Made by a program: the position numbers and the translations under genes. Below the pieces are notes generated by a model. It was not told where the DNA came from. It saw only the letters and a list, made by a program, of their open reading frames with translations, and searched no databases. Positions 14,830 through 22,930 of a stretch of DNA of 35,281 nt are shown in pieces. The stretch comes from an uncultured Clostridium sp. (lineage in GTDB: Bacteria; Bacillota; Clostridia; Lachnospirales; Lachnospiraceae): contig CALAAS010000035.1 in the NCBI GenBank assembly GCA_937885015.1, positions 1 through 35,281 on the forward strand, read 5' to 3'. Every line of letters starts with the position of its first letter. The stretch's first letter is position 1.

Positions 14830-16115
14830 ACGGTTATCTGCATATCCTGGATAAGGAGACGAATACCATTGTTGCCTCTACGTCTGAGAAGATGGTGGGA
14901 ATGGAGCCTACGGACGACTATGTGATCGATGGCCGGGAAGAGGGGGAGATTACGCTGCACCACCAGCGTTTTCAGGGAAGCTGGTATTGTGTTTATACGA
15001 AAGAGTATAATGGATATATCCTTGTCAGAACCTATAAATCTCTGTATTTGCTGCAGGATATCTTAAAGTCAACGCTTTTTGTGATCGGGTACGTTCTGAT
15101 GGGAGGCTTTGGGATTGTTGCATTTATACAGTGGTATGTGGAGAAAAAACTGATAAGGAGCCTGTACGGTATTATCGAAGGACTGCAGAAAATAGAGACG
15201 GGAAACCTGGATAATATTCCGATGAAAACGGGGATTAAAGAATATGAAGATCTTTTATTTTATATTAACCAGATGTTGAATTCAATCCGCCTTAATCGAA
15301 AACATTTAACGTATATTCTGGATAAAGAGGAAATCCCATTTGGCTTTTTCGAGAAGAATTTTTTCTATAAACAGTCCCATGCCAATAATCGGATGTATGA
15401 AGTCCTAGGCATCCGGAAAGATATGTCACAGTCTGCTGGAGAGGCGCTGGCATTGATTGAAGAAAAACTGACGCAGGCGGAGAAAAATGGTGTGAGTGGA
15501 GAAGACCACATTTACCTCTTCCAGAGAGAGGATGGAGTCCGATATTTGAGCATAAAAAAGATTATGGATGTGCAGGGCGTTATTTATTATGTCATAGATG
15601 TTACTGCCTGGTGGAAAAATCTGAATCAGGTGAAACGTCAGAGCCAGCGGGATGAATTGACGGGACTGTTTAACCGCAGAGGATTTTATGAGTGGATGAA
15701 CCGCCTGGTTGAGACCCCGGATCAGCTGGACAGAGCAGCGCTTCTGATGATCGATGCAGACGGCCTGAAAGAGATCAACGATATTTACGGACACCTGATG
15801 GGGGATCAGTATCTGAAACGTATCGCGGAAGTGCTTCAGAAAAGATCAGGAGAAAAGTCGGTCTGCGCCAGGCTGGGCGGAGACGAATTTGTCGCCTTCC
15901 TGTATGGTTTTTCCGATGCGGAGAGCCTGGAGGATGCGATCTTGCAGATCAAAGCCGAGCGGGAGAAGCGGGAAAGTTTTACCGAAAGCTGCGTAAACTC
16001 CGTGCAGTTTTCAGTGGGAGCGGCATTTTACCCGGAGGAGTCTGCGGACTTTCATATCCTGATGAAGATTGCAGATGAAAGGATGTATCAGGAAAAGAAA
16101 AGCCGGAAGAAATAA
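14697..16115 (+). CDS. Diguanylate cyclase, 3' part with HAMP and GGDEF
   Basis: This frame encodes 472 aa. It contains the second half of the sensor domain, a membrane helix (residues about 119-140), a HAMP domain (about 140-195), a PAS-like region (about 200-305) and a C-terminal GGDEF domain starting at RDELTGLFNRRGF. The signature RLGGDEF (GGDEF codons at 15876-15890) is intact, so the domain can make c-di-GMP from two GTP. The inhibitory RxxD site is not visible at its usual place. As a separate product starting at 14697 it would lack the first membrane helix and half of the sensor. As part of a slipped fusion it is a complete transmembrane cyclase. It would activate the PilZ-bearing synthase upstream, opposing the EAL protein. 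Confidence 0.8.
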   Translation: MQYAAVWLEDGSCIVQIGMEPWHLQKKMEEQSLENLVNGMLFEMNGYLHILDKETNTIVASTSEKMVGMEPTDDYVIDGREEGEITLHHQRFQGSWYCVYTKEYNGYILVRTYKSLYLLQDILKSTLFVIGYVLMGGFGIVAFIQWYVEKKLIRSLYGIIEGLQKIETGNLDNIPMKTGIKEYEDLLFYINQMLNSIRLNRKHLTYILDKEEIPFGFFEKNFFYKQSHANNRMYEVLGIRKDMSQSAGEALALIEEKLTQAEKNGVSGEDHIYLFQREDGVRYLSIKKIMDVQGVIYYVIDVTAWWKNLNQVKRQSQRDELTGLFNRRGFYEWMNRLVETPDQLDRAALLMIDADGLKEINDIYGHLMGDQYLKRIAEVLQKRSGEKSVCARLGGDEFVAFLYGFSDAESLEDAILQIKAEREKRESFTESCVNSVQFSVGAAFYPEESADFHILMKIADERMYQEKKSRKK

Positions 16116-16145
16116 ACGGCAATGCAATTGATGTATAAAAAGCAA

Positions 16146-16958
16146 TCAACAAGTTTTATTAACCTCTGCAAATTTTCCGTTCAGATAAAAAGCATGATTC
16201 ATAGGCCCAGACCCCTGGCCCAGATCGAGCATAGCGGCCAGTGCGTCTGAAATATAATCCTTTGCCCTCTGCACAGAGGTATAAAGATCATATCCCTTGG
16301 CGAGATTGGCAGCGATCGCTGATGACAGGGTGCATCCAGTGCCGTGAGTATTGGGGTTCTGGATGCGCCTGCCATAGAACCAGCTGTAATTTTTATTTGC
16401 GTAAAGAAGGTCATTGGCATCACTGATCCTGTGCCCGCCTTTGAGAAGCACCGCACATCCGTAGGTCTCTCCTATGATCTTTGCTGCCTGTTCCATATCC
16501 TCTTTTGAATCAATCGTCCTGTCGGACAGAACTTCGGCTTCTGGGATATTGGGAGTTACAAGTGCAGCCAATGGGAGCAGTTTGCTGGCGAGTACGGATA
16601 CCGCTTCTGTTTTCATCAACCTGGAGCCGCTTGTAGCGACCATAACAGGGTCGGTCACAATATTTTTTGCGTTGTAATGGGCAAGTCTTTCAGCGATTAC
16701 CTGGATGAGCTCTGGAGAGGATACCATGCCAATCTTAACGCTATCCGGGCGGATATCCTCAAATACGGCGTCAATCTGTTCTTTTAAAAAGGGAGGCGTG
16801 ACCTCCATAATACTTCTCACGCCGGTTGTATTTTGCGCGGTAAGAGCGGTAACTGCAGTCATGGCATAAACGCCATTCATCGTCATGGTCTTGATATCCG
16901 CCTGAATACCGGCGCCTCCGCAGGAATCGCTTCCTGCGATTGATAATGATGTTTTCAT
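16146..16958 (-). CDS. thiD: Hydroxymethylpyrimidine/phosphomethylpyrimidine kinase
   Basis: ThiD (270 aa) phosphorylates hydroxymethylpyrimidine and then its monophosphate to give HMP-PP, the pyrimidine half of thiamine phosphate. The ribokinase-type fold shows SIAGSDSCGGAGIQADIK at the N-terminus (substrate and ATP site) and NTHGTGCTLSSAIAA near the C-terminus (anion hole and catalytic residue), with DPVMVATSG in between. The start at 16958 has AGGAGA 7 bases upstream; a longer frame to 17108 adds a non-conserved leader. It is the last gene of the thiM-thiE-HAD-thiD operon and lies 43 bases after the HAD gene. Its 3' end converges on the cyclase gene with only 30 bases between them. Confidence 0.95.
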   Translation of the reverse strand: MKTSLSIAGSDSCGGAGIQADIKTMTMNGVYAMTAVTALTAQNTTGVRSIMEVTPPFLKEQIDAVFEDIRPDSVKIGMVSSPELIQVIAERLAHYNAKNIVTDPVMVATSGSRLMKTEAVSVLASKLLPLAALVTPNIPEAEVLSDRTIDSKEDMEQAAKIIGETYGCAVLLKGGHRISDANDLLYANKNYSWFYGRRIQNPNTHGTGCTLSSAIAANLAKGYDLYTSVQRAKDYISDALAAMLDLGQGSGPMNHAFYLNGKFAEVNKTC

Positions 16959-17001
16959 GAATTCTCTCCTGACGTTATGTTTCCGGTCTGCCACTGTGAT
17001 T

Positions 17002-17637
17002 TCAAATAGCAGCCTTTGTAAAATCCGTAATATAATAGTCTGAATTTTTTCGCATCTCTGCCTGCTTTTTTTCGCGTTCGTCATAGACTGCGGCAACGGG
17101 AAAACCATCGTTTTTCGCCGTCATCAGAGCATGATAGGTATCCTCAAATACAAGAGTTTCCTGTTTTTTTGTTCCAAGATGAGCAAGGGCCGTACGGTAA
17201 ATCAGAGGACTGTTCTTTCCGCAGCCGACTTCTTCCGAAGTAAGAATTCCTGTGAAATAGTTTTGCATATTCAGTCGGCTCAATGCGGCTTTTGCAAGCT
17301 GCCTGTCCGTAACCGTAGCAATGCACATCTTTATCTGCCTTTGGGCGAGGGATTCCAGAAATTCTGCCGCGCCCTTTTTCATCGGAACCGTGTTTCGATA
17401 AAAATCCCCGATCATATCGTTTATGCCCTTTATGATCTCACAGGTCGATAAGGATACTCCGTAGTGGGTACGGTAATACTGGGCAGATTCTTCCAAAGTA
17501 AAGGTTTTAAATGTTTCTGCCAGGTTTTCTTTTGTTTCTATCCCGAAGGAGCGCAGATAGTCATTTCCTATGGTATCCCATAGGGACATTGAATCCAGAA
17601 GCGTGCCATCCAGGTCAAAGATTGCGCCTTTTATCAT
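17002..17637 (-). CDS. HAD-superfamily phosphatase in the thiamine operon
   Basis: This 211-aa enzyme is a haloacid-dehalogenase-type hydrolase of the beta-phosphoglucomutase/CbbY-like branch. Motif I is FDLDGTLLDS (nucleophile and acid Asp near residues 8 and 10), a helical cap follows, and motif IV is VFEDTYHALMTAKNDGF. The start at 17637 overlaps the thiE stop by 4 bases (ATGA), and thiD follows after 43 bases, so it is clearly co-expressed with the TPP-riboswitch operon. The context suggests dephosphorylation of a thiamine intermediate, for example thiamine phosphate to thiamine, or removal of side products. The substrate is inferred from position only. Confidence 0.85.
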   Translation of the reverse strand: MIKGAIFDLDGTLLDSMSLWDTIGNDYLRSFGIETKENLAETFKTFTLEESAQYYRTHYGVSLSTCEIIKGINDMIGDFYRNTVPMKKGAAEFLESLAQRQIKMCIATVTDRQLAKAALSRLNMQNYFTGILTSEEVGCGKNSPLIYRTALAHLGTKKQETLVFEDTYHALMTAKNDGFPVAAVYDEREKKQAEMRKNSDYYITDFTKAAI

Positions 17638-18275
17638 TCTGACACCATCTGCTTGGTAAGTGTTTTCAGTTCCGAAGCAGCCTCTCTGATATCTTTTGCG
17701 GCGAAAATGGCGCTGATAACTGCGATCCCGCATATGCCGCTCCCGGCCAGTTCCAGCACATTTTGTTTTCCAATTCCGCCGATGGCAACCACAGGAATGC
17801 TTACTGCATCACAGATCGCCTTTAGTGTTTCGAGGCTTACTGCATCGGCGTCTGCCTTTGACCCTGTGTGGAATACAGCGCCAACGCCAAGATAGTCCGC
17901 GCCGCGCTGCTCGGCAAGAACGGCCTGCGCTGCGGTTTGTACGGACACGCCAAGTATTTTATTGTTTCCGATCCGTGTACGGACATCTCCCGCTTCCATG
18001 TCATGCTGGCCGACGTGGACACCGTCTGCATTCATTTGACAGGCGATGTCTACATTATCGTTGATCACGAAAGGAACATGGTATTTGCCGCAGAGCTGCT
18101 GCAGTTCTATGGCTTCCGAAAGAAAAGCGGTTTCGTCCAGTTCTTTTTCACGCAGCTGAACAAAGGTTGCCCCGCCCCTCAGTGCTTCTTCAACCTGCTC
18201 ATAAAGAGTTTGTTTACCGAGCCAGGAACGATCTGTGACAGCGTACAAAAGTAAATCTTCTTTAGCGAATTTCAT
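17634..18275 (-). CDS. thiE: Thiamine-phosphate synthase
   Basis: ThiE (213 aa) joins HMP-PP and hydroxyethylthiazole phosphate to make thiamine monophosphate. The TIM barrel shows LYAVTDRSWL at the start, VQLREKELDE (pyrimidine diphosphate contacts), VPFVINDNVDIA, GVHVGQHDM, YLGVGAVFHTGSK and VVAIGGIG, all conserved family motifs. The start at 18275 follows AAGGGGG and overlaps the end of thiM by 14 bases; the longer frame to 18395 runs back into thiM and was rejected. The 3' end overlaps the HAD gene by 4 bases. Length matches the family. Confidence 0.95.
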   Translation of the reverse strand: MKFAKEDLLLYAVTDRSWLGKQTLYEQVEEALRGGATFVQLREKELDETAFLSEAIELQQLCGKYHVPFVINDNVDIACQMNADGVHVGQHDMEAGDVRTRIGNNKILGVSVQTAAQAVLAEQRGADYLGVGAVFHTGSKADADAVSLETLKAICDAVSIPVVAIGGIGKQNVLELAGSGICGIAVISAIFAAKDIREAASELKTLTKQMVSE

Positions 18276-19083
18276 AGTTTGCCCCCTTGCGAAGTGTTTC
18301 AGCATCCATATTGTATATGGCATCAATGATGCGGTTGCGGAGTGAGGAGTTTCCTTCCCCTGTCTGCATACCGGCAACACCGATTTCTCCGGCAAGACCC
18401 ATCATACACACAGCGGCGGCAACGGCCTCGGTTTTATGATCGGGATTTGCTGTTACAAAAGCCGTGGCAATTCCTGACAGCTGGCAGCCTGTACCGGTAA
18501 TGCGGCTCATTTCAGGGCGGCCGTTACGGATCACATAGCATTTTTCTGCATCTGCAACAAGGTCGATGGCGCCTGTGATGGCAACAACCGTGTGAGTTCT
18601 GGAGGCAAAGTCCCTGGCAAAGGCGATCATTTGCTCCAGATTGTCCTCTGTCACGGTATCGGCTGCATCGGCATCCACGCCTTTTGTTGTTCCGTTTCCG
18701 AGAGCAAGTGTTTTGATCTCTGAGATATTGCCGCGGATTACATCAGGCCGTAGTTCATTCATGATTTTAACTGCTGTGTCGGTCCGCAGCGTGCTGGCGC
18801 CGGCGCCAACGGGGTCGAGCAAAATGGGATGTCCAAGTTCATTTGCTCTTGCACCTGCCACAAACATCGCCTCGATACTGCGTTTATTCAGCGTGCCGAT
18901 ATTGATGTTGAGGCCGCCGCAGATGGAAGTGATCTCTGCCACATCATCCGGTTCATCTGACATAATAGGACTTCCTCCACAGGCGAGGATCGCATTTGCC
19001 ACATCGTTGACAGTGACATAATTTGTGATGTTATGGATCAGCGGCGTGGATTTTTTTACATTTTCAAGACAGTTTTCCAGCAT
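18262..19083 (-). CDS. thiM: Hydroxyethylthiazole kinase
   Basis: ThiM (273 aa) phosphorylates the thiazole hydroxyethylthiazole for thiamine salvage. Conserved stretches include PLIHNITNYVTVNDVANA and SPIMSDEP near the N-terminus, LLDPVGAGAST, VIRGNISEI and ITGTGCQLSGIATAF, the last being the ATP/anion site with the catalytic Cys. The ATG at 19083 has AAGAGG upstream. It is the first gene after the TPP riboswitch. The operon carries thiM, thiE and thiD but not thiC, thiG, thiS or thiF in this window, which points to salvage of pyrimidine and thiazole moieties unless de novo genes lie elsewhere. Confidence 0.95.
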   Translation of the reverse strand: MLENCLENVKKSTPLIHNITNYVTVNDVANAILACGGSPIMSDEPDDVAEITSICGGLNINIGTLNKRSIEAMFVAGARANELGHPILLDPVGAGASTLRTDTAVKIMNELRPDVIRGNISEIKTLALGNGTTKGVDADAADTVTEDNLEQMIAFARDFASRTHTVVAITGAIDLVADAEKCYVIRNGRPEMSRITGTGCQLSGIATAFVTANPDHKTEAVAAAVCMMGLAGEIGVAGMQTGEGNSSLRNRIIDAIYNMDAETLRKGANYEIR

Positions 19084-19152
19084 TTCTTACCTCTTTCCCC
19101 GATTACACGGAACAGTTGATTTTATTATTCAGCGGGAACAGCTACAGGCCAA

Positions 19153-19190
19153 TAAAAAATGGAAGTTCCCATTTTTGGGTAACTTCCATG
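19153..19190 (-). terminator. Riboswitch-controlled terminator of the thi operon
   Basis: On the minus strand ATGGAAGTT (19181-19189) pairs perfectly with AACTTCCAT (19159-19167). The stem extends through CCC/GGG beyond one bulged A and is followed by six T (19154-19159). It lies between the TPP riboswitch and thiM, so TPP binding would favour premature termination. Confidence 0.85.
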
Positions 19191-19208
19191 TGTGTATACA
19201 ATAAATCA

Positions 19209-19306
19209 GGCATCCCTACGTTGGCATTATCCAAATCAGGTTAATGGGTCGAAGGTCATACCTTCCTCTCAGCCTGTCCGCACACCCTGGTGCATCAAGC
19301 TCCCCG
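19209..19306 (-). promoter_or_regulatory. TPP riboswitch (THI element)
   Basis: The minus strand reads GGGGAGCTTGATGCACCAGG, then CAGGCTGAGAGGAAGG, CGACCCATTAACCTGAT, and TGGATAATGCCAACGTAGGG. CTGAGA and the paired ACCTGAT...GGATAATGCCA...GTAGGGA are the conserved TPP-binding core. It precedes thiM and is followed by a strong terminator, giving transcriptional OFF control by thiamine pyrophosphate. Confidence 0.96.
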
Positions 19307-19324
19307 CTGTTTAGTTTTGAAAAT

Positions 19325-19353
19325 ATTATATACGCATTCTGGTAAAACTGCAA
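19325..19353 (-). promoter_or_regulatory. Promoter of the thi operon
   Basis: On the minus strand TTGCAG (19348-19353), a 17-base spacer and a perfect TATAAT (19325-19330) lie just upstream of the TPP riboswitch, placing the transcription start near 19318. Confidence 0.8.
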
Positions 19354-19423
19354 GAAGAAATTGTATTTGCAGAGGCACAATATGCAGGGTAAAAAAAAGG
19401 TTCGTTTTTGGCACACATGGATA

Positions 19424-19452
19424 TTGACAAACAGAAAGTATTAGGATAGATT
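19424..19452 (+). promoter_or_regulatory. Promoter of feoB
   Basis: A perfect TTGACA (19424-19429), a 17-base spacer and TAGATT (19447-19452) lie about 60 bases before the feoB start. No convincing Fur or DtxR operator was identified by eye. Confidence 0.6.
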
Positions 19453-19510
19453 AACTCAGAACGGAGTATATTTTGGGGAATTGAATTTACATACAGAAGA
19501 GGGTGTGAAT

Positions 19511-21874
19511 ATGACATTAAAAGATTTACCCATTGGAAAGACAGCCAAGGTTGTTTCTGTGGGCGGAGAGGGAGCGCTGCGACAGCATTTTCTGGATATG
19601 GGACTGATACCCACTGCGTCGGTTACCATGGTAAAGTATGCGCCCATGGGAGATCCTGTGGAGGTTCGGATTCACAGTTATGAGCTGACATTAAGATTGG
19701 CGGATGCAGAGAAAATAGAAGTCAGTGAGATATGGGAGACTGGGATTCCCATGGCAGAGCCGGTAAAAGAAGGGAAATATCGGGGAAAGAAAATTTCCCA
19801 TCCGGGCCTGGGGGAGGGGGGAAAATATCATGTGAAAGCAGATGAAAACCCGCTTCCGGAGGGGGAAACGCTGACGTTTGCACTGGCGGGAAATCAGAAC
19901 TGTGGAAAAACAACGCTATTTAATCAGCTGACTGGTTCCAACCAGCATGTGGGAAATTTTCCAGGTGTAACAGTGGACAGGAAGGACGGTGTGATTAAAG
20001 GACATCCTGAGACGCTGGTTACGGATCTTCCGGGCATCTATTCGCTATCTCCCTATTCCAGCGAGGAGCTGGTTACTCGCCGATATGTGCTGGATGAGCA
20101 CCCAAAAGGGATCATCAATATTGTGGATGCTACCAATATTGAGCGGAATCTATATCTGACTATGCAGTTGATGGAACTGGATATTCCCATGGTTTTGGCT
20201 CTGAATATGATGGATGAGGTACGGGTAAATGGCGGATCCATCCGTGTAAACGAGTTGGAGGAACGGCTTGGAATTCCTGTTATTCCCATTTCGGCAGCGA
20301 AAAATGAGGGAATTGGCGAACTGGTGGATCATGCGGTTCATGTGGCTAAATACCAGGAACGCCCTGGTCGTCAGGATTTTTGCGATGCAAATGCCAATGG
20401 TGGTGCGGTTCACCGGTGTCTCCACGGGATCATGCATTTGATTGAGGATCATGCGGAAAAGGCTGGCATTCCTCCGCGCTTCGCGGCTGCGAAACTGGCA
20501 GAGGGGGATGCTCTGATTGCAAAACGCCTGGAACTTGATGCAAATGAGGAAGAGGCATTGGAGCATATCATCCGACAGATGGAAACAGAACGGGGATTGG
20601 ACCGGGCGGCAGCCATTGCGGATATGCGGTTCAGCTTTATCGAGGACGTCTGTCAGAAAACCGTGGTAAAGCCACGGGAGAGCAGAGAGCATGCCAGGAG
20701 TGTGCGTGCTGACCGGATTCTGACGGGAAAGTATACGGCCATTCCGGCTTTCATTGCGATTATGGGCGCTGTTTTCTGGCTGACCTTTAATGTGGTGGGA
20801 GCATGGCTGACCGATATACTGGAGATGCTGATTGGCTGGCTGACCCATGGAGCGGAGCTGGCACTTCAGGCGGCCGGAGTCAATGAAGTTTTGTATTCTC
20901 TTATTATAGATGGCATTTTCAACGGTGTTGGCAGTGTTTTGGGATTTTTACCAACGATTGTTACCCTGTTTTTCTTCCTGTCGCTTTTGGAGGACAGCGG
21001 CTACATGGCGCGGGTGGCATTTGTGATGGACAAGCTTTTAAGAAAAATAGGTCTGTCCGGGCGCAGCATCGTGCCGATGCTGGTGGGATTTGGCTGTACG
21101 GTTCCAGGAGTTATGGCCAGTCGGACTCTTTCTTCCGAGCGGGATCGGAAGATGACGATCCTTTTGACTCCGTTTATGAGCTGCTCGGCAAAGATTTCTA
21201 TTTATGCTTTTTTTGCAGCAGCTTTTTTCCCGGAATATGGAGCTTTTGTTATGATCGGACTGTACCTTCTCGGAATTCTGGTTGGAATTCTGGTGGCATT
21301 GATTTTAAAAAATACCATGTTTCAGGGGGAGGCAGTTCCGTTTGTTATGGAATTGCCCAATTACCGGATGCCGGGAGCCAGAAATGTGGGTCAGCTTCTC
21401 TGGGAGAAAGCAAAGGATTTTCTGCAGCGGGCCTTTACGGTAATCTTTGTTGCAACGATTTTAATCTGGTTTTTACAGACCTTTAATTTACATTTAAATG
21501 TGGTAACGGATTCTCAGGATAGTATCCTGGCCCTTTTGGCTGGATGGATTGCTCCTTTGTTCGCGCCTCTGGGATTGGGAGATTGGCGAATTTCCACGGC
21601 TCTTCTGACTGGTTTCATGGCAAAGGAAAGTGTAGTTTCCACTCTGTCTGTACTGTTTGTTACAACAGAGGCGCTTCAGGCAGCACTGACACCACTGGCG
21701 GCTGGCAGCCTTTTGGTATTTAGCCTTCTTTATACGCCATGCGTTGCAGCTATTTCGGCTGTGCGCCGAGAACTGGGCGGAAAATGGGCTATGGGCGTTG
21801 TGATTGGACAGTGTGCCATCGCGTGGGCAGCGGCATTTCTTTTCCATGCAGCAGCATCTGTTTTTCTTTTGTGA
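19511..21874 (+). CDS. feoB: Ferrous iron transporter FeoB with fused FeoA domain
   Basis: This 787-aa protein imports Fe(II). The N-terminal 75 residues are a FeoA-type SH3-like domain (TLKDLPIGKTAKVVSVGG, QHFLDMGLIPTASV). A linker follows, then the cytoplasmic G domain: G1 GNQNCGKTT (127-135), G2 region NFPGVTVDRK, G3 DLPG (172-175) and G4 NMMD. The helical insertion domain and then the membrane domain with Gate motifs (VGFGCTVPGVMASRTLSSERDRK, MSCSAKISIYAFF) complete the protein. The start at 19511 has GAGG 8 bases upstream; a TTG at 19481 also fits the frame but is a weaker choice. The gene is monocistronic, with its own promoter and terminator. Fusion of FeoA to FeoB removes the need for a separate feoA, and none is present here. 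Confidence 0.96.
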   Translation: MTLKDLPIGKTAKVVSVGGEGALRQHFLDMGLIPTASVTMVKYAPMGDPVEVRIHSYELTLRLADAEKIEVSEIWETGIPMAEPVKEGKYRGKKISHPGLGEGGKYHVKADENPLPEGETLTFALAGNQNCGKTTLFNQLTGSNQHVGNFPGVTVDRKDGVIKGHPETLVTDLPGIYSLSPYSSEELVTRRYVLDEHPKGIINIVDATNIERNLYLTMQLMELDIPMVLALNMMDEVRVNGGSIRVNELEERLGIPVIPISAAKNEGIGELVDHAVHVAKYQERPGRQDFCDANANGGAVHRCLHGIMHLIEDHAEKAGIPPRFAAAKLAEGDALIAKRLELDANEEEALEHIIRQMETERGLDRAAAIADMRFSFIEDVCQKTVVKPRESREHARSVRADRILTGKYTAIPAFIAIMGAVFWLTFNVVGAWLTDILEMLIGWLTHGAELALQAAGVNEVLYSLIIDGIFNGVGSVLGFLPTIVTLFFFLSLLEDSGYMARVAFVMDKLLRKIGLSGRSIVPMLVGFGCTVPGVMASRTLSSERDRKMTILLTPFMSCSAKISIYAFFAAAFFPEYGAFVMIGLYLLGILVGILVALILKNTMFQGEAVPFVMELPNYRMPGARNVGQLLWEKAKDFLQRAFTVIFVATILIWFLQTFNLHLNVVTDSQDSILALLAGWIAPLFAPLGLGDWRISTALLTGFMAKESVVSTLSVLFVTTEALQAALTPLAAGSLLVFSLLYTPCVAAISAVRRELGGKWAMGVVIGQCAIAWAAAFLFHAAASVFLL

Positions 21875-21903
21875 CTAAACGTTTCATAATCAATATATAA
21901 AAC

Positions 21904-21945
21904 AAGGGTAAGAAGCCTGATTTAGAAGCTTCTTACCCTTTATTA
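21904..21945 (+). terminator. Rho-independent terminator after feoB
   Basis: AAGGGTAAGAAGC (21904-21916) pairs perfectly with GCTTCTTACCCTT (21928-21940), followed by TATTAT. It ends feoB transcription. Confidence 0.85.
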
Positions 21946-21994
21946 TCATATCTTTGGCATCGTAATTGGTACGCAAAATCATAGTATTTTATTC

Positions 21995-22023
21995 TTGAAT
22001 TATCCGATTTGGCATGCTAAAAT
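21995..22023 (+). promoter_or_regulatory. Promoter of the 161-aa/56-aa operon
   Basis: TTGAAT (21995-22000), a 17-base spacer and TAAAAT (22018-22023) lie about 140 bases before the first gene. The leader between them contains an AGGT-AA-GGGC / GCCT-GC-ACCT hairpin (about 22063-22091) that embeds an unused GGAGG. Confidence 0.55.
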
Positions 22024-22164
22024 AAGACTAAATTTTTGAATTTGTTTTTATTTTATGAGAGGAGGTAAGGGCAAAACAGGGCCTGCACCTCAAATTAAAA
22101 ATAATTTTAAATATTTATATTTATTTTTTGCGTGATGGAAACGAAACATTTGGAGGAAAAGATT

Positions 22165-22650
22165 ATGGGATTTTTTAGCAAATTATTTAAGGGGCCTGAA
22201 ATTGACATGGAAAAGAGCAATGCAAACGCAAAGAAAATGCGCGCCCTATTTAATCAGGTTGTAGAAAATGGGGACAATTACAGACTGATCTTCGGCTATA
22301 CCGAGGATGTGAGCCGTTTCAATTATGGTTTTGTTCACGGGAGCAAAACAAAGATCGGCAATTTAATTGTCGGCTGGAACGAAGCCAGTCAGACGATTGT
22401 GGTCGTTCCCACAGTGCCCGACCTTTCCGGCTGCGGTGATCCGACCTATTATCGCCGTTCTGAAATTTTGAAAGCCTATCGGAATAAGTATCCTACCGAT
22501 GCTTTCATCATTTACCCAGACAAAAAGGGGTACATTGGTATCAATGCCTATGACTGGCTGGAAGATGAAAAACTGTATGTCTATGTATCACAGGATGATG
22601 AGCTGGCCGCTTTTACCGACTTCTTTATGAATCGTTTTGCGACAAAGTGA
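22165..22650 (+). CDS. Conserved-looking protein of unknown function
   Basis: This 161-aa protein was not recognised. The start at 22165 (MGFFSKLFKG) has GGAGG 8 bases upstream and is preferred to the ATG at 22132, which has none. The N-terminus is short and amphipathic (GFFSKLFKG) and could bind membrane. The rest is a soluble alpha/beta domain with strands such as YRLIFGYTED, TIVVVPTVPDLSG and YIGINAYDWLEDEKLYVYV. There is no signal peptide. It is the first gene of a two-gene operon with a small membrane protein that starts 8 bases downstream. Confidence 0.75.
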   Translation: MGFFSKLFKGPEIDMEKSNANAKKMRALFNQVVENGDNYRLIFGYTEDVSRFNYGFVHGSKTKIGNLIVGWNEASQTIVVVPTVPDLSGCGDPTYYRRSEILKAYRNKYPTDAFIIYPDKKGYIGINAYDWLEDEKLYVYVSQDDELAAFTDFFMNRFATK

Positions 22651-22658
22651 GGTAAAAG

Positions 22659-22829
22659 ATGGCTATTGGAGAAATTGGAGCGTTCCTGCTGCTTCTTGTG
22701 ATCGTATTTCTATTTGGCAATCTGTGGTTCCATTTTATAGAAGCAATATTGCGGCGGATCAAAAAGATATTTACACGTCACAAAGAACCTCCGGCATGGC
22801 ATCCATTTCCTCCGAATAAGGAGGATTGA
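22659..22829 (+). CDS. Small single-pass membrane protein, 56 aa
   Basis: The ATG at 22659 has GAGG 6 bases upstream, overlapping the stop of the 161-aa gene. The product begins MAIGEIGAFLLLLVIVFLFG, with one membrane helix (about 4-30). A basic juxtamembrane stretch (LRRIKKIFTRHK, about 31-42) and a short Pro-rich tail (PPAWHPFPPNKED) follow. The positive-inside rule puts the tail in the cytoplasm. Function is unknown; it probably works with the 161-aa protein. It is easily missed because it is short. Confidence 0.65.
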   Translation: MAIGEIGAFLLLLVIVFLFGNLWFHFIEAILRRIKKIFTRHKEPPAWHPFPPNKED

Positions 22830-22930
22830 GAATCTGTGACTGCACGGCAGAGGAGATTGCAGAAAAGGTACATCAGGGAATATGTCTGCACACCCTGCTT
22901 TATGGAAGCATTTCAGATAAATTCTGAATG

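Noticed and set aside
5577..16115. BcsB or BcsC homologue in the glucan operon
   Set aside because: No gene has their domain pattern. CotH is membrane-anchored and extracellular but is not similar to BcsB.
16116..16145. Bidirectional terminator between the cyclase gene and thiD
   Set aside because: Only a 5-bp TTGAT/ATCAA stem with a short T stretch is present, too weak to call.
19367..19480. Fur or DtxR operator upstream of feoB
   Set aside because: Iron control is expected, but no convincing palindrome of either type was seen by eye.
20150..20848. Long minus-strand frame of 232 codons inside feoB
   Set aside because: It is fully antisense to the conserved FeoB G domain and following regions and has no motif of its own.
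22826..22930. Short frames after the 56-aa gene, including a 33-codon TTG frame and a GTG frame from 22837
   Set aside because: The TTG is 1 base from GGAGG and the GTG is 12 bases away. One reading looks protein-like but is too short to support, so it may be a gene remnant.
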